DNA from: Rhodospirillaceae bacterium
GTDB taxonomy: Bacteria > Pseudomonadota > Alphaproteobacteria > UBA8366 > Aestuariispiraceae
Reading direction: 5' to 3'
Length of the DNA: 64,000 bases
Assembly: GCA_002709955.1 (NCBI GenBank)
Contig: PAQY01000002.1
Span: forward strand, 500,679 to 564,678
Shown here in pieces: positions 10,153 to 20,747 of this stretch. Made by a program: the position numbers and the translations under genes. Every line of letters starts with the position of its first letter. Within the stretch, counting starts at the first letter, position 1. A model generated the notes under the pieces. The model searched no databases and was not told where the DNA came from. It saw only the letters and a list, made by a program, of their open reading frames with translations.

Positions 10153-10911
10153 ATGGGGGATGTTTCGCTGGAAACTCTTATCCCTATTCTGGCGATATAC
10201 CTGCTGGCTGGATTTTCCAAAGGGATTGTTGGGCTTGGCCTGCCAACCATCGGGATCGCTTTGGCAACGATATTTGTCGGACTGGACACGGCCTTGGCCT
10301 ATGCCACGCTGCCGGTGGTCCTGACCAATCTGTATCAGGCGCTGGTGGGGGGGCATTTCACGATAGTTTGGCGTCGCACATGGCCCATGATGCTGATCGC
10401 AGCCCTCTTCACCGCTATGGCGACAGGATTGTTTACCCTGGTCGATCAGAATGTTCTGACGATCTTCCTGGGTACCATTCTGATTGTGTATTCAGCCCTG
10501 ACCCTGAAGACGATCACGCTGTCGCCGCCGGGGCGTCATGATGTCTGGATTTCACCGATCATAGGCGCGGTGACCGGGATTGTGACCGGGATAACCGGAT
10601 CGTCCGTTGTGCCGGGCGTATTATACCTGCAATCCCTGAACCTGCCTCGGGATGCCTTTGTTCAGTCGCTGGGTATCCTGTTCACGGTCACCTATATTGG
10701 TTTGATCGTTGGTTTGGATCATCATGATATCCTGACCGGTCAGGTTCTTGGCGTATCTGCTATTGCCATCATACCCGCCCTTATCGGAATGACGCTTGGA
10801 ATGCGAATTCGGCGGCGTATCCCGGAAGATCAGTTTCGCACGGTCTTCCTGTTGGTCATTCTGCTGCTTGGCGTCTATCTGTTCCTTCGGTCCTTATGGC
10901 GCTTTCTGTGA
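10153..10911 (+). CDS. TauE/SafE-family membrane permease
   Basis: A 252-aa, strongly hydrophobic protein with about eight predicted membrane helices in two halves (LIPILAIYLLAGFSKGIVG opens the first; GAVTGIVTGITGSSVVPGV the second). This repeated G-rich pattern defines the TauE/SafE family, linked to export of sulfite, sulfoacetate or other small anions; the substrate of this member cannot be told. It starts 4 nt after the kdsA stop, so the two are very likely co-transcribed, although no metabolic link is obvious. Enolase follows 83 nt later. Confidence 0.85.
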   Translation: MGDVSLETLIPILAIYLLAGFSKGIVGLGLPTIGIALATIFVGLDTALAYATLPVVLTNLYQALVGGHFTIVWRRTWPMMLIAALFTAMATGLFTLVDQNVLTIFLGTILIVYSALTLKTITLSPPGRHDVWISPIIGAVTGIVTGITGSSVVPGVLYLQSLNLPRDAFVQSLGILFTVTYIGLIVGLDHHDILTGQVLGVSAIAIIPALIGMTLGMRIRRRIPEDQFRTVFLLVILLLGVYLFLRSLWRFL

Positions 10912-10967
10912 TCACAGCCCGGCGATTGCCCCAGATAAGTTTGGGCGCTATAAGTCGCGCGACTTAA

Positions 10968-12266
<1,299 letters not shown>

Positions 12267-12303
12267 TCTGTAAATATACCGTCTGCGGCCCCTTTTTTCA
12301 GGA

Positions 12304-12600
12304 TAACCGCAAAGGGCGCAGAGAAGGCGCGAAGGACGCGGAGGGGATGGTGCGTTATGGCGTTCCGCGTCTTACCTTCCGCGCCATTCTCATCCTGAGG
12401 AGGCGCGACAGCGCCGTCTCGAAGGATGCGCGGTAAGTCTGATGCTTACAGTGGGCTCGCCCTTCGAGACGCTGCGCTCCTCAGAGTGAGGGAGTATTTA
12501 TCCTGAAATACCGTCATCCCGGACGTGATCCGGGGTCCAGGGTGGCAGGCGCGATTGATGCTTCTGGCTCTGGGTACCCGCCTGCGCGGGTGTGACGAGA
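12304..12600. repeat. Composite intergenic repeat, copy B
   Basis: The same four modules as copy A in the same order: AACCGCAAAGGGCGCAGAG plus GGCGCGAAGGACGCGGAGG; CCTTCCGCGCCATTCTCATC through CGACAGCGCCGTCTCGAAGG; CCCTTCGAGACGCTGCGCTC; CGTCATCCCGGACGTGATCC to CCTGCGCGGGTGTGACGAG. It is immediately followed by copy C, which is closely similar over its first 230 bases. Confidence 0.9.
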
Positions 12601-12610
12601 TGGTAAAGAT

Positions 12611-12862
12611 TAACCGCAAAGAGCGCAGAGAAGGCGCGAAGGACGCGGAGGGGATGCTGCGTTATGGCGTTCCACGTCTGCCCTTCCGCGCCATTCTCAT
12701 CCTGAGGAGGTGCGACAGCGCCGTCTCGAAGGATGCGCTGTAAGTCCGGTGGTTACAGACAGATCACCCTTCGAGACGCTGCGCTCCTCAGGGTGAGGGT
12801 GTAAATGTCTAATACATCGTCATCCCGGACGTGATCCGGGGTCCAGGGTGGCAGGTGCGATT
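12611..12862. repeat. Composite intergenic repeat, copy C
   Basis: A tandem partner of copy B beginning TTAACCGCAAAGAGCGCAGAG and running through the same modules to CGTCATCCCGGACGTGATCC and GGGGTCCAGGGTGGCAGG. It is truncated before the CCTGCGCGGG end module that both A and B carry. The B-C pair looks like a recent tandem duplication, with copy A an older dispersed relative. Confidence 0.9.
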
Positions 12863-13191
12863 GTACAGGCGCGCGTTATCTTCCGTCTTAGACTCGCTTT
12901 GGTGAGAAGCAGTCGCTGTTTCGGGATGCAGTTTGGGGAGGGGAAGGGGGATACATATGGGGTATCGACAGGCACCGCCATGTCAGCAATTTTGACCTTT
13001 AAGGCGCGGCATTTGCTTCTAGCGCCTGATTTCCCGCCATATACCATATCATGACTCACCTACCACTGCTTGAGTTCAGGGGTCCTCTGATAGGCAATAT
13101 ATGCCACCAGAATGGGCAAAAAGTTCCTACTAAGTTATTGAAAATATTGCCCATTGACGCGGACTCGGTTCCGTGATTCAAGGGGTGTGCT

Positions 13192-13512
13192 ATGACTCTA
13201 TTCGATGAACTTCATAGGCGCTTTCGCCATATCGCGTTCCCGGCTTTGGGGGCGTGCGTTCTCGTTTACTTTGCCTATCATACAATCCAGGGGGATCGCG
13301 GTCTGTTGTCCCTGATGCGCATATCCAATGAGGTGGAGCGTGCGCAGCATGCCTTGAATGATCTGCGGGAGCAGCGCTTGACCCTGGAACATCGTGTCGG
13401 GCTGTTGGATCGACGCAGTCTGGATCTGGATATGCTGGAAGAACGGATGCGCCTGGACCTGCAAAAGATCCATGAGGATGAGGTCGTCATCTTCCTAACG
13501 CCCAACAGCTAG
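13192..13512 (+). CDS. ftsB: FtsB/DivIC-type septum formation initiator
   Basis: A 106-aa bitopic membrane protein of the divisome that works with FtsL and FtsQ. A short cytoplasmic N-terminus is followed by one membrane span (about residues 17-32, ALGACVLVYFAYHTI), then a periplasmic coiled coil (residues 45-90: EVERAQHALNDLREQRLTLE and LLDRRSLDLDMLEER) and a short tail. Size, topology and the position between enolase and pdhA match alphaproteobacterial FtsB, called by many pipelines only 'septum formation initiator'. Confidence 0.88.
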   Translation: MTLFDELHRRFRHIAFPALGACVLVYFAYHTIQGDRGLLSLMRISNEVERAQHALNDLREQRLTLEHRVGLLDRRSLDLDMLEERMRLDLQKIHEDEVVIFLTPNS

Positions 13513-13878
13513 CCAGATCGCGCCCAAGCAGTTGTCTTGCATATTTGGTGGATGGGGCGAAGCTGTTAAATTCATGACAAATTATTGACCGGGTTTACGT
13601 GTGCGTCATGCTGCACTGCGTCAAAAAAAGTGTGTTTCAATCAATTCAACTTAAATTCAGTTAAGTATCACTTTATTGTGGTAAATCAATAATTTGCTTA
13701 GGCTATTGATTTGCCCCCTAAAACCAAGTACCGATTCCAGTGGATGTTTCGGGCAGGCTATAAATCCTATGGGCCGCGCCCCTGAAACAAGAAATTTGGT
13801 CGGGCTTTCCGTATTCATCGCGTGGATGGCCCGCCGTAAATTGGATCTCTGTAAGAGACCTGAACGAGGGGACAACCG
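13513..13878. other. 366-bp AT-rich spacer upstream of pdhA
   Basis: No gene is seen here. The sequence is markedly more AT-rich than the flanks and probably contains the promoter region of the pyruvate dehydrogenase operon. A repeated TGCGTCA/CTGCGTCA element (near 13602 and 13617) stands beside an A-run, but I cannot assign it to a known regulator. No convincing -35/-10 pair stands out. Confidence 0.5.
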
Positions 13879-14919
13879 ATGGCGAAAAAGGCAACCGCGA
13901 AACGCGCGGCTGGCAAAGCGGCTTCTAAGTCTGCGCCTGCCAAGACGGCGAAAGTCAGCAAAAGCGACTTGATGGATTATTATAAGAACATGCTGTTGAT
14001 CCGCCGCTTTGAGGAAAAGGCGGGGCAGTTATATGGCATGGGTCTGATCGGTGGGTTTTGTCACCTCTATATCGGGCAGGAAGCCGTTGTGACCGGCATG
14101 CAGGCCGCCACTAAAGAGGGCGATGCGGTCATCACCTCGTACCGGGATCATGGTCACATGCTGGCCTGTGGCATGGATCCCAAGGGGGTCATGGCGGAAC
14201 TGACCGGGCGCGAAGGCGGCTATTCCAAGGGCAAGGGCGGTTCCATGCACATGTTCTCCAAGGAAAAGCATTTCTATGGTGGGCATGGCATCGTTGGTGC
14301 GCAAATCCCGCTTGGGACCGGCATTGCCTTTGCCATGAAATACAATGAGACGGATAATGTCTGCATGGCCTATACCGGCGATGGCGCGATGAATCAGGGG
14401 CAGGTTTATGAGGCCTTTAACATGGCCGCCCTGTGGAAATTGCCGGTAATCTATGTCATTGAAAACAATAAATATGGTATGGGAACCTCTGTGGAGCGGA
14501 TTTCCGCATCCGGGGCCAATCTGCATGATCGCGGTAAGGCTTACGGCATACCGGGTGATGAAGTGGATGGCATGGATGTGGTCGCTGTGCATGAAGCGGC
14601 TGAAAAAGCCGTGGCGCACTGCCGCGCTGGAAAAGGCCCCTATATCCTGGAAATGAAGACCTATCGTTATCGCGGCCATTCCATGTCGGATCCGGCGAAG
14701 TATCGCTCTAAGGAAGAGGTCAATAAGGTGCGGTCGACCTCCGACCCGATCGATCGGGTGAAGGCGACATTGATCGATGATGGTCACGCCAGCGAGGAAG
14801 ATCTGAAAGAAATCGACAAGCAGGTGAAGGCCGTCGTGTCGGATGCCGCAGATTTCGCACAGTCCAGCCCAGAGCCGGATGTGAAAGAATTGTGGACCGA
14901 TGTGCTTTTGGAAGCCTGA
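13879..14919 (+). CDS. pdhA: Pyruvate dehydrogenase E1 component, alpha subunit
   Basis: A 346-aa thiamine-diphosphate-binding subunit of the alpha2beta2 E1 that decarboxylates pyruvate and acetylates the lipoyl arm of E2. The thiamine motif is present as YTGDGAMNQGQVYEAFNMAALWKLPVIYVIENN in two contiguous parts (GDG..NN). GHMLACGMDPKGVMAELTGR and the phosphorylation-loop-like YRYRGHSMSDPAKYRS are typical. The first ~28 residues are a Lys/Ala-rich tail (AKKATAKRAAGKAASKSAPA) found in several alphaproteobacterial PdhA proteins. A GAGGGG ribosome-binding site lies before the ATG. It is the first gene of pdhA-pdhB-pdhC-lpd. Confidence 0.97.
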   Translation: MAKKATAKRAAGKAASKSAPAKTAKVSKSDLMDYYKNMLLIRRFEEKAGQLYGMGLIGGFCHLYIGQEAVVTGMQAATKEGDAVITSYRDHGHMLACGMDPKGVMAELTGREGGYSKGKGGSMHMFSKEKHFYGGHGIVGAQIPLGTGIAFAMKYNETDNVCMAYTGDGAMNQGQVYEAFNMAALWKLPVIYVIENNKYGMGTSVERISASGANLHDRGKAYGIPGDEVDGMDVVAVHEAAEKAVAHCRAGKGPYILEMKTYRYRGHSMSDPAKYRSKEEVNKVRSTSDPIDRVKATLIDDGHASEEDLKEIDKQVKAVVSDAADFAQSSPEPDVKELWTDVLLEA

Positions 14920-14953
14920 ACGGGCACCGCTGACAGATAAGGATATTAAATAA

Positions 14954-16336
14954 ATGGCTATTCAACTGCTGATGCCGGCGCTGTCGCCCACAATGACTGA
15001 GGGCACCCTGGCAAAATGGATTGTGAAAGAAGGCGATACGGTTGCTGCCGGTGATGTGATGGCAGAGATCGAAACCGACAAGGCGACAATGGAGTTCGAG
15101 GCGACCGACGAGGGCGTGATCGGCAAAATCCTGGTTCCGGAAGGCACCGAAGGGGTTGCCGTCAATACGCCCATCGCCGTGCTGTTGGAAGAGGGCGAAG
15201 ATGCCAGCGCTGCGGAGGATGCCGCGACGGAAGCTCAGTCTGCCCCGGCAGAAGAGAAATCGCAGTCCAGCAAGGAAGACGCCCCGGCTGAGAAGGCACC
15301 CGCAACACCCAAGGCGGCTGAGGCCCCTGCGCCGGAGCCGGAATGGGATGGCGCGATGAAATCGCAAACCGTGCGGGAGGCACTGCGCGATGCCATGGCC
15401 GAAGAAATGCGTCGCGACGGCCGGGTGTTCCTGATGGGGGAAGAAGTCGCCCAGTATCAGGGGGCCTATAAGATTTCTCAGGGTCTGCTGGATGAATTTG
15501 GCGACAAGCGCGTGATCGATACGCCCATTACCGAACACGGCTTTGCCGGTCTTGGCGTCGGCGCGGCCTTTACAGGGTTGCGGCCGATTGTCGAATTCAT
15601 GACCTTTAACTTTGCCATGCAGGCGATGGATCAGATCATCAATTCCGCGGCGAAGACCTTGTATATGTCGGGTGGTCAGATGGGGGCCCCCATCGTGTTC
15701 CGGGGCCCGAACGGGGCTGCGGCGCGGGTTGGTGCCCAGCATTCCCAATGCTATGCCAGCTGGTATGCGCATTGTCCGGGCCTGAAGGTTGTATCGCCCT
15801 ACAGCGCGGCGGATGCGAAAGGGTTGCTGAAATCTGCGATCCGCGATCCGAATCCGGTGATCTTCTTGGAAAACGAGATCATGTACGGCAAGACCTTTGA
15901 CGTTCCTGATACCGATGATTGGACGGTGCCAATCGGAAAGGCAAAGATTGTACGCTCTGGCACCGATGTCACGATTGCAGCGTTCTCCATCATGGTGGGC
16001 AAAGCCTTGGAAGCCGCCGACGCCCTGGCAGAGGCTGGGATCAGTGCAGAGGTTATTGACCTGCGCACCATTCGCCCCCTGGACACCGCGACAGTTATCG
16101 AGTCCGTGAAAAAGACGAACAGATTGGTATCTGTTGAAGAGGGTTGGCCTTTTGCCGGGATTGGGTCGGAACTTGGCATGATGCTGATGGAACAGGCCTT
16201 TGATTATCTGGACGCCCCGGTGGCGCGGGTTGCGGGCGCGGATGTCCCGATGCCCTATGCCGCCAATCTTGAGGCCCTGGCGCTGCCACAGGCTGATCAC
16301 ATCGTCCAGGCGGCCCGTGCCGTTTGTTACCGCTAA
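14954..16336 (+). CDS. pdhB: Pyruvate dehydrogenase E1 component, beta subunit with N-terminal lipoyl domain
   Basis: A 460-aa protein. Residues 1-80 form a lipoyl domain with the target Lys43 in [14 protein letters not shown] Pro/Ala/Glu-rich linker (about 85-130) leads to the E1-beta body (from about 135: [65 protein letters not shown]). A lipoyl domain on E1-beta is unusual among bacteria in general but known from alphaproteobacterial PDH (for example Zymomonas and Sinorhizobium). Its lipoyl domain is nearly the same as that of PdhC, pointing to duplication of the domain. It lies 34 nt after pdhA. Confidence 0.97.
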   Translation: MAIQLLMPALSPTMTEGTLAKWIVKEGDTVAAGDVMAEIETDKATMEFEATDEGVIGKILVPEGTEGVAVNTPIAVLLEEGEDASAAEDAATEAQSAPAEEKSQSSKEDAPAEKAPATPKAAEAPAPEPEWDGAMKSQTVREALRDAMAEEMRRDGRVFLMGEEVAQYQGAYKISQGLLDEFGDKRVIDTPITEHGFAGLGVGAAFTGLRPIVEFMTFNFAMQAMDQIINSAAKTLYMSGGQMGAPIVFRGPNGAAARVGAQHSQCYASWYAHCPGLKVVSPYSAADAKGLLKSAIRDPNPVIFLENEIMYGKTFDVPDTDDWTVPIGKAKIVRSGTDVTIAAFSIMVGKALEAADALAEAGISAEVIDLRTIRPLDTATVIESVKKTNRLVSVEEGWPFAGIGSELGMMLMEQAFDYLDAPVARVAGADVPMPYAANLEALALPQADHIVQAARAVCYR

Positions 16337-16357
16337 GGGCAGGAAGGGGATACGACA

Positions 16358-17716
16358 ATGGCAATCAAGATCCTAATGCCGGCGCTGTCGCCGACCATGA
16401 CAGAAGGCACATTGGCAAAATGGCTTTTGAAAGAGGGCGATAGCGTTGCGTCCGGTGATGTGATGGCGGAAATCGAAACCGATAAGGCAACGATGGAGTT
16501 TGAAGCCGTCGATGAAGGCATTATCGCCAAGATTCTGATTGAAGGCGGTACCGAGGGCGTCGCGGTCAATGAACCCATCGCGATTCTGGCCGAAGAAGGC
16601 GAAGACATTGAAACCGCAATCGCGTCTGTAGGCGATTCCAAGTCGGAAGCCGCGGCTGCGAAAGGATCCGAACCGGCAAAGATGGAAAAGGCGGCTGAAA
16701 AGCCTGCATCGAAACCGGAACCCGCAGCAGAGAAACCGACCGAGAAGCCAGCTGCGTCCTCTGGGGATCGTATATTTGCCTCCCCCCTGGCGCGGCGCAT
16801 GGCGGAAAATGAAGGGCTGGACCTGGCGAAACTGTCTGGGTCAGGCCCCCATGGCCGCATTGTGAAGCGCGATATTGAAGACGCCTTGTCCTCTGGTGCT
16901 GGGAAAGCGACCGCTGCATCCGACACGGCACCGGTAGATGCGCCCAAAGCAGCAGCCCCGGCAGCGGCGAAAGCAGCGGCCCCGGCGGAAGCGGTGCCCT
17001 CAGCGGATGATCCGATCTTCAAGATGCTGCCGGAGGCAGAGGCTGTCCCGCATTCCAATATGCGCAAGACTATTGCCAAGCGCCTGACAGAATCGGCCCG
17101 TGATATTCCGCATTTCACCCTGCAGGTGGATGTCGAAATCGACAAGCTTTTGGCGATGCGCAAGCAATTGAACGAGCGGGACGGGGCGGATTACAAGATT
17201 TCCGTCAATGATTTCGTCATCAAGGCGACGGCGCTGGCCCTGACCCGTGTGCCAGATTGCAATGTCGCCTATACCGACAGTGCGATCCTGAAATTCAAAA
17301 AGGTCGATATGGCAATGGCGGTCGCCATTGATGGCGGCCTGATCACGCCCATTATCAAGGATTGCGCCTCCAAAGGTCTGGCAACGATTTCCAAGGAAGC
17401 CAAAGCCCTGGCCGCCAAGGCCCGCGACGGGAAACTGTCCCCCGAAGAATATCAGGGGGGCACGTTCACCATTTCCAATCTGGGCATGTTCGGGGTGAAG
17501 ACCTTTACCTCCATCATCAATCCGCCCCAGGGTGGCATTCTGTCCGTCGGGGCAGGGGAGCAACGCCCTGTCGTGAAGGATGGTGCGCTGGGCATGGCCA
17601 CTGTGATGTCGTTGAGCCTGGCCGTTGACCATCGCTGTATTGATGGGGCGAGCGGTGCGGCCCTGGTGAAAGAACTTAAAGCGCTGATCGAAGACCCGAT
17701 CGCCCTGATGCTGTGA
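16358..17716 (+). CDS. pdhC: Pyruvate dehydrogenase E2, dihydrolipoamide acetyltransferase
   Basis: A 452-aa core subunit that moves the acetyl group from lipoamide to CoA. Order of domains: one lipoyl domain (1-80, Lys43 in [13 protein letters not shown]), Ala/Pro/Lys-rich linker, peripheral-subunit-binding domain (about 143-180, [20 protein letters not shown] and [14 protein letters not shown]), a second linker, then the catalytic domain (about 225-452). The active-site HxxxD motif is His425-Asp429 in DHRCIDGA. It starts 21 nt after pdhB with an AGGAAGGGG ribosome-binding site. Confidence 0.97.
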   Translation: MAIKILMPALSPTMTEGTLAKWLLKEGDSVASGDVMAEIETDKATMEFEAVDEGIIAKILIEGGTEGVAVNEPIAILAEEGEDIETAIASVGDSKSEAAAAKGSEPAKMEKAAEKPASKPEPAAEKPTEKPAASSGDRIFASPLARRMAENEGLDLAKLSGSGPHGRIVKRDIEDALSSGAGKATAASDTAPVDAPKAAAPAAAKAAAPAEAVPSADDPIFKMLPEAEAVPHSNMRKTIAKRLTESARDIPHFTLQVDVEIDKLLAMRKQLNERDGADYKISVNDFVIKATALALTRVPDCNVAYTDSAILKFKKVDMAMAVAIDGGLITPIIKDCASKGLATISKEAKALAAKARDGKLSPEEYQGGTFTISNLGMFGVKTFTSIINPPQGGILSVGAGEQRPVVKDGALGMATVMSLSLAVDHRCIDGASGAALVKELKALIEDPIALML

Positions 17717-17729
17717 ACGGAGACCCCTG

Positions 17730-19142
17730 ATGACCGATACCAATTTTGATGTAGTGATTGTTGGGGGTGGTCCGGGTGGCTATGTCGCGGCGATCCGTGC
17801 GGCACAGCTGGGCATGAAGGTTGCAGTGGTCGAGGCCAACCATCTGGGTGGGATCTGTCTGAATTGGGGCTGTATCCCGACCAAGGCACTGCTGCGCTCT
17901 GCGGAAATCTATCACTACATGAAAAAGGCCAAGGATTATGGCTTAAGCTGTGACAATCCAGGCTTTGACCTGGATGCCGTGGTCAAGCGCAGCCGGGGTG
18001 TTTCCAAACAGTTGAATCAGGGTGTCGGCCATCTGTTGAAAAAGAACAAGGTCACCGTGATCGATGGCTGGGGCAAACTGGCAGGCGGATCCAAGGGGGC
18101 CCGCAAAGTCGCGGTCACGAAGGATGGCAAGGCCGTGACGGAACTGACAGGAAAGCATGTCATCCTGGCAACCGGTGCCCGTGCCCGGGAACTGCCGGGG
18201 CTGGAGGCGGACCATAAGCTGGTCTGGACCTATAAGGATGCGCTTGTGCCTGATACCATGCCCAAGAAGCTGCTGGTCATTGGATCTGGCGCAATCGGGA
18301 TCGAATTTGCCAGCTTCTTTAACACATTGGGCGCGGAAACCACGGTTGTTGAGGTGATGGACCGGGTGCTTCCGGTGGAAGATGCGGAAATTTCCGCCTT
18401 TGCGAAGAAAGCCTTTGAAAAGCAGGGGATGAAAATCCTGGCGGGCGCATCGGTCAAAGAATTGAAGCGCGGCAAGGATACGGTGACCTGTGTTGTTGAA
18501 CAGAAGGGCAAGACCCAGGAAATCACTGTCGATCGTGTGATCTCTGCGGTTGGTATCGTTGGCAATGTCGAGGATATCGGTCTGGAAGGCACCAAGATCA
18601 AAGTCGATAAAACCCATATTCAAACCAATGAATGGTCTGAAACCGATGAACCGGGCGTCTATGCCATCGGGGATCTGACAGGCCCGCCCTGGCTGGCCCA
18701 TAAGGCGGAGCATGAAGGCGTGATCTGCATTGAAAAGATCGCGGGACTGAAGGGGGTGCATCCCCTGGCGGTGGACCGGATTCCCGGCTGCACCTATTGC
18801 CATCCCCAGGTGGCCTCAATCGGGCTTACCGAAGAAAAGGCCAAGTCCGCCGGGCATGATGTCAAAGTCGGACGGTTCAGCTTTATTGGCAATGGCAAGG
18901 CGATCGCACTGGGAGAGCCTGAAGGCCTGATCAAAACTGTGCTTGATGCGAAGACCGGGGAGTTGCTGGGGGCCCATATGATTGGGGCTGAAGTGACGGA
19001 ATTGATCCAGGGATATTCCATTGCGAAAACCCTGGAAACGACGGAAGAAGACCTTATGCATACGGTCTTCCCGCATCCGACATTAAGCGAGATGATGCAT
19101 GAGTCGGTGCTGGACGCCTATGGAAAGGTAATTCATATGTAG
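17730..19142 (+). CDS. lpd: Dihydrolipoyl dehydrogenase (E3)
   Basis: A 470-aa FAD/NAD disulfide oxidoreductase that re-oxidises dihydrolipoamide. The FAD-binding GGGPGGYVAAIRAAQLG is at the N-terminus. The redox disulfide is Cys43-Cys48 in CLNWGCIPTKALL. The NAD-binding GSGAIGIEFASFF lies in the middle, and the C-terminal interface carries HTVFPHPTLSEMMHESV with the catalytic His-Pro-Thr. It ends the pdh operon, 13 nt after pdhC. An imperfect hairpin (TGCGGAA 19162-19168 with TTCCGCA 19185-19191) follows the stop but without a good T-tract. Confidence 0.97.
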   Translation: MTDTNFDVVIVGGGPGGYVAAIRAAQLGMKVAVVEANHLGGICLNWGCIPTKALLRSAEIYHYMKKAKDYGLSCDNPGFDLDAVVKRSRGVSKQLNQGVGHLLKKNKVTVIDGWGKLAGGSKGARKVAVTKDGKAVTELTGKHVILATGARARELPGLEADHKLVWTYKDALVPDTMPKKLLVIGSGAIGIEFASFFNTLGAETTVVEVMDRVLPVEDAEISAFAKKAFEKQGMKILAGASVKELKRGKDTVTCVVEQKGKTQEITVDRVISAVGIVGNVEDIGLEGTKIKVDKTHIQTNEWSETDEPGVYAIGDLTGPPWLAHKAEHEGVICIEKIAGLKGVHPLAVDRIPGCTYCHPQVASIGLTEEKAKSAGHDVKVGRFSFIGNGKAIALGEPEGLIKTVLDAKTGELLGAHMIGAEVTELIQGYSIAKTLETTEEDLMHTVFPHPTLSEMMHESVLDAYGKVIHM

Positions 19143-19304
19143 GGTAAGCTGTTGTTTTTTATGCGGAAACATAAATTTTAAGTATTCCGCACAAATTCAC
19201 AGCATAATTAATTAAAAATTATATAAAATTTTAGGCGTTTTGTCTTCTCTGTTGCGCGGTTCTGTGGCACGTGTACACTCAGTTCAACAAGGGTAGTCGA
19301 AGCA

Positions 19305-19556
19305 ATGGATATTGTTGAGAGAGGGGCCAGCACGATGAAAGCCACCGAGCATCCGCATATCGCGGAAGTTCGTCGAGAACTGGTGTATGAAAACAATCGT
19401 TGGCGTCATCTTATGATCGTTGTGACGGACCTTTCGCTTGACCCCAGTGACCCCGGACACGATGCAAAAACGTTAAATGAAATCATCCAATTGGTCGCCA
19501 ATGCCGCAATTGAAAACAACAGCGGCTATCACGGTATTGTGGTTCGCAACCCTTAA
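19305..19556 (+). CDS. Small protein of unknown function (83 aa) between lpd and lipA
   Basis: I do not recognise this family. The frame encodes 83 aa (or 73 if the second ATG at 19335, which has GAGGGG ten bases upstream, is used). The product is soluble and slightly acidic with alternating strand/helix character (EVRRELVYENNRWRHLMIVV, then TLNEIIQLVANAAIENN). There is no membrane span, signal or cysteine pair. It has its own AT-rich 160-bp upstream region and about 150 bp before lipA, so it may be a separate transcription unit. Codon use is compatible with a real gene, but short length leaves doubt. Confidence 0.55.
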   Translation: MDIVERGASTMKATEHPHIAEVRRELVYENNRWRHLMIVVTDLSLDPSDPGHDAKTLNEIIQLVANAAIENNSGYHGIVVRNP

Positions 19557-19710
19557 TCCGTCGCCAATGCCGGACTGTACCGATTAAATCTAAATTTATA
19601 CCCTAAATATCATCTGTTTTTCCTACTTTATTGCGGCACAGGCTTGACCCAACCGGTGTGACTCCTCAGTTTGTGAGGCATCATGATCCGCTGAGAAAGG
19701 CGTGTTTCGC

Positions 19711-20685
19711 ATGAGTGAGCCAATAGAAAAATCAGCCGCAGCCCTGCGCCATCCGGAAAAGCGCAATCGCCCGGACAATCCCATTCAGCGCAAGCCGGAC
19801 TGGATTCGGGTTAAAGCGCCGGTCAGCAAGGAATATCAGGCAACCCGTAAGATCGTTGAAGACCACAAGCTGGTTACGGTCTGTCAGGAAGCCTCTTGCC
19901 CGAATATTGGCGAATGCTGGGCCAAAAAACATGCGACCTTCATGATCATGGGGGAAATCTGCACCCGTGCCTGTGCGTTTTGTAATGTCAGCACGGGGCG
20001 CCCAAACAGTCTGGATGTGTTTGAACCCTATCGGGTGGCCGATGCGGTGGAAAAGCTGGGCCTGGAACATGTGGTCATCACATCGGTAGATCGCGATGAC
20101 CTTGCAGATGGGGGTGCGGAACATTTCGCGCAGACCATTCTTGCCATTCGCGAACGGACCCCCGGCACGACAATTGAAATCCTGACGCCGGACTTCAAGG
20201 GCAAGAAGGGGGCCCTGGAAGTTGTCGTGGCGGCGCGCCCCGATGTCTTTAATCACAATCTTGAAACCGTGCCCCGGCTGTACCCGACAATCCGCCCCGG
20301 CGCGCGGTATTTCACATCGTTGCAACTGCTTTCGGAAGTGAAACAGATCGATCCATCGATCTTCACAAAATCCGGCCTGATGGTGGGGTTGGGCGAAACG
20401 AAAATTGAAGTCCAGCAGGTCATGGATGATTATCGGGCAGCCGATGTCGATTTCCTGACGATTGGTCAATATCTGCAACCGACATTGAAGCACGCGGCCC
20501 TGGACCGGTTTGTGACGCCTGATGAATTTGCGGCCTATGCCACGATGGCGCGGGCGAAAGGGTTTCTGATGGTCTCATCCTCTCCTTTAACGCGATCCAG
20601 CTATCATGCAGGCGATGATTTCCAGCGTCTGCGGGCGGCACGGGAGGCAAAACTGGCGGCGGGGGCTCCTCATGCCGCTGAATAG
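19711..20685 (+). CDS. lipA: Lipoyl synthase
   Basis: A 324-aa radical-SAM enzyme that inserts two sulfurs into octanoyl groups on lipoyl domains, here plausibly those of PdhB and PdhC just upstream. Both iron-sulfur sites are complete: auxiliary cluster Cys58, Cys63, Cys69 (CX4CX5C, in [12 protein letters not shown]) and radical-SAM cluster Cys84, Cys88, Cys91 (CTRACAFC). The C-terminal RSSYHAG is also present (the conserved Arg-Ser-Ser-Tyr). A GTG three codons earlier is possible, but the ATG at 19711 has the GAGAAAGG site at the right distance. It is followed by the Coq10-like gene. Confidence 0.97.
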   Translation: MSEPIEKSAAALRHPEKRNRPDNPIQRKPDWIRVKAPVSKEYQATRKIVEDHKLVTVCQEASCPNIGECWAKKHATFMIMGEICTRACAFCNVSTGRPNSLDVFEPYRVADAVEKLGLEHVVITSVDRDDLADGGAEHFAQTILAIRERTPGTTIEILTPDFKGKKGALEVVVAARPDVFNHNLETVPRLYPTIRPGARYFTSLQLLSEVKQIDPSIFTKSGLMVGLGETKIEVQQVMDDYRAADVDFLTIGQYLQPTLKHAALDRFVTPDEFAAYATMARAKGFLMVSSSPLTRSSYHAGDDFQRLRAAREAKLAAGAPHAAE

Positions 20686-20747
20686 CGCGCGCCGCGTGCT
20701 TTGGCCAAATTTGATCCTAATCCAATATTCAGAGCGCCCTTAATTCT

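Larger units (their letters stand above)
12267..13191. other. 925-bp gene-free spacer between eno and ftsB
   Basis: The first two thirds are two tandem copies of the composite repeat. The remainder (12863-13191) shows no credible gene; short frames there lack ribosome-binding sites and family resemblance. One long-range inverted pair is visible: GGCAATAT at 13093-13100 and ATATTGCC at 13144-13151, 43 nt apart, upstream of ftsB. Its meaning is unclear. Confidence 0.6.

Noticed and set aside
12304..12862. CRISPR array or rRNA-like cluster from the tandem repeats
   Set aside because: There are only two tandem units of 250-300 bp with internal modules, no short regular repeat/spacer pattern and no cas genes. 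The sequence is a dispersed composite repeat.
12848..13054. 68-codon plus-strand frame between the repeats and ftsB
   Set aside because: It begins inside the repeat, has no ribosome-binding site and no recognisable sequence.
14720..16300. 526-codon minus-strand frame across pdhA/pdhB
   Set aside because: A shadow of pdhB: PDH family motifs are on the plus strand, and the antisense product is low in structure and resembles no family.
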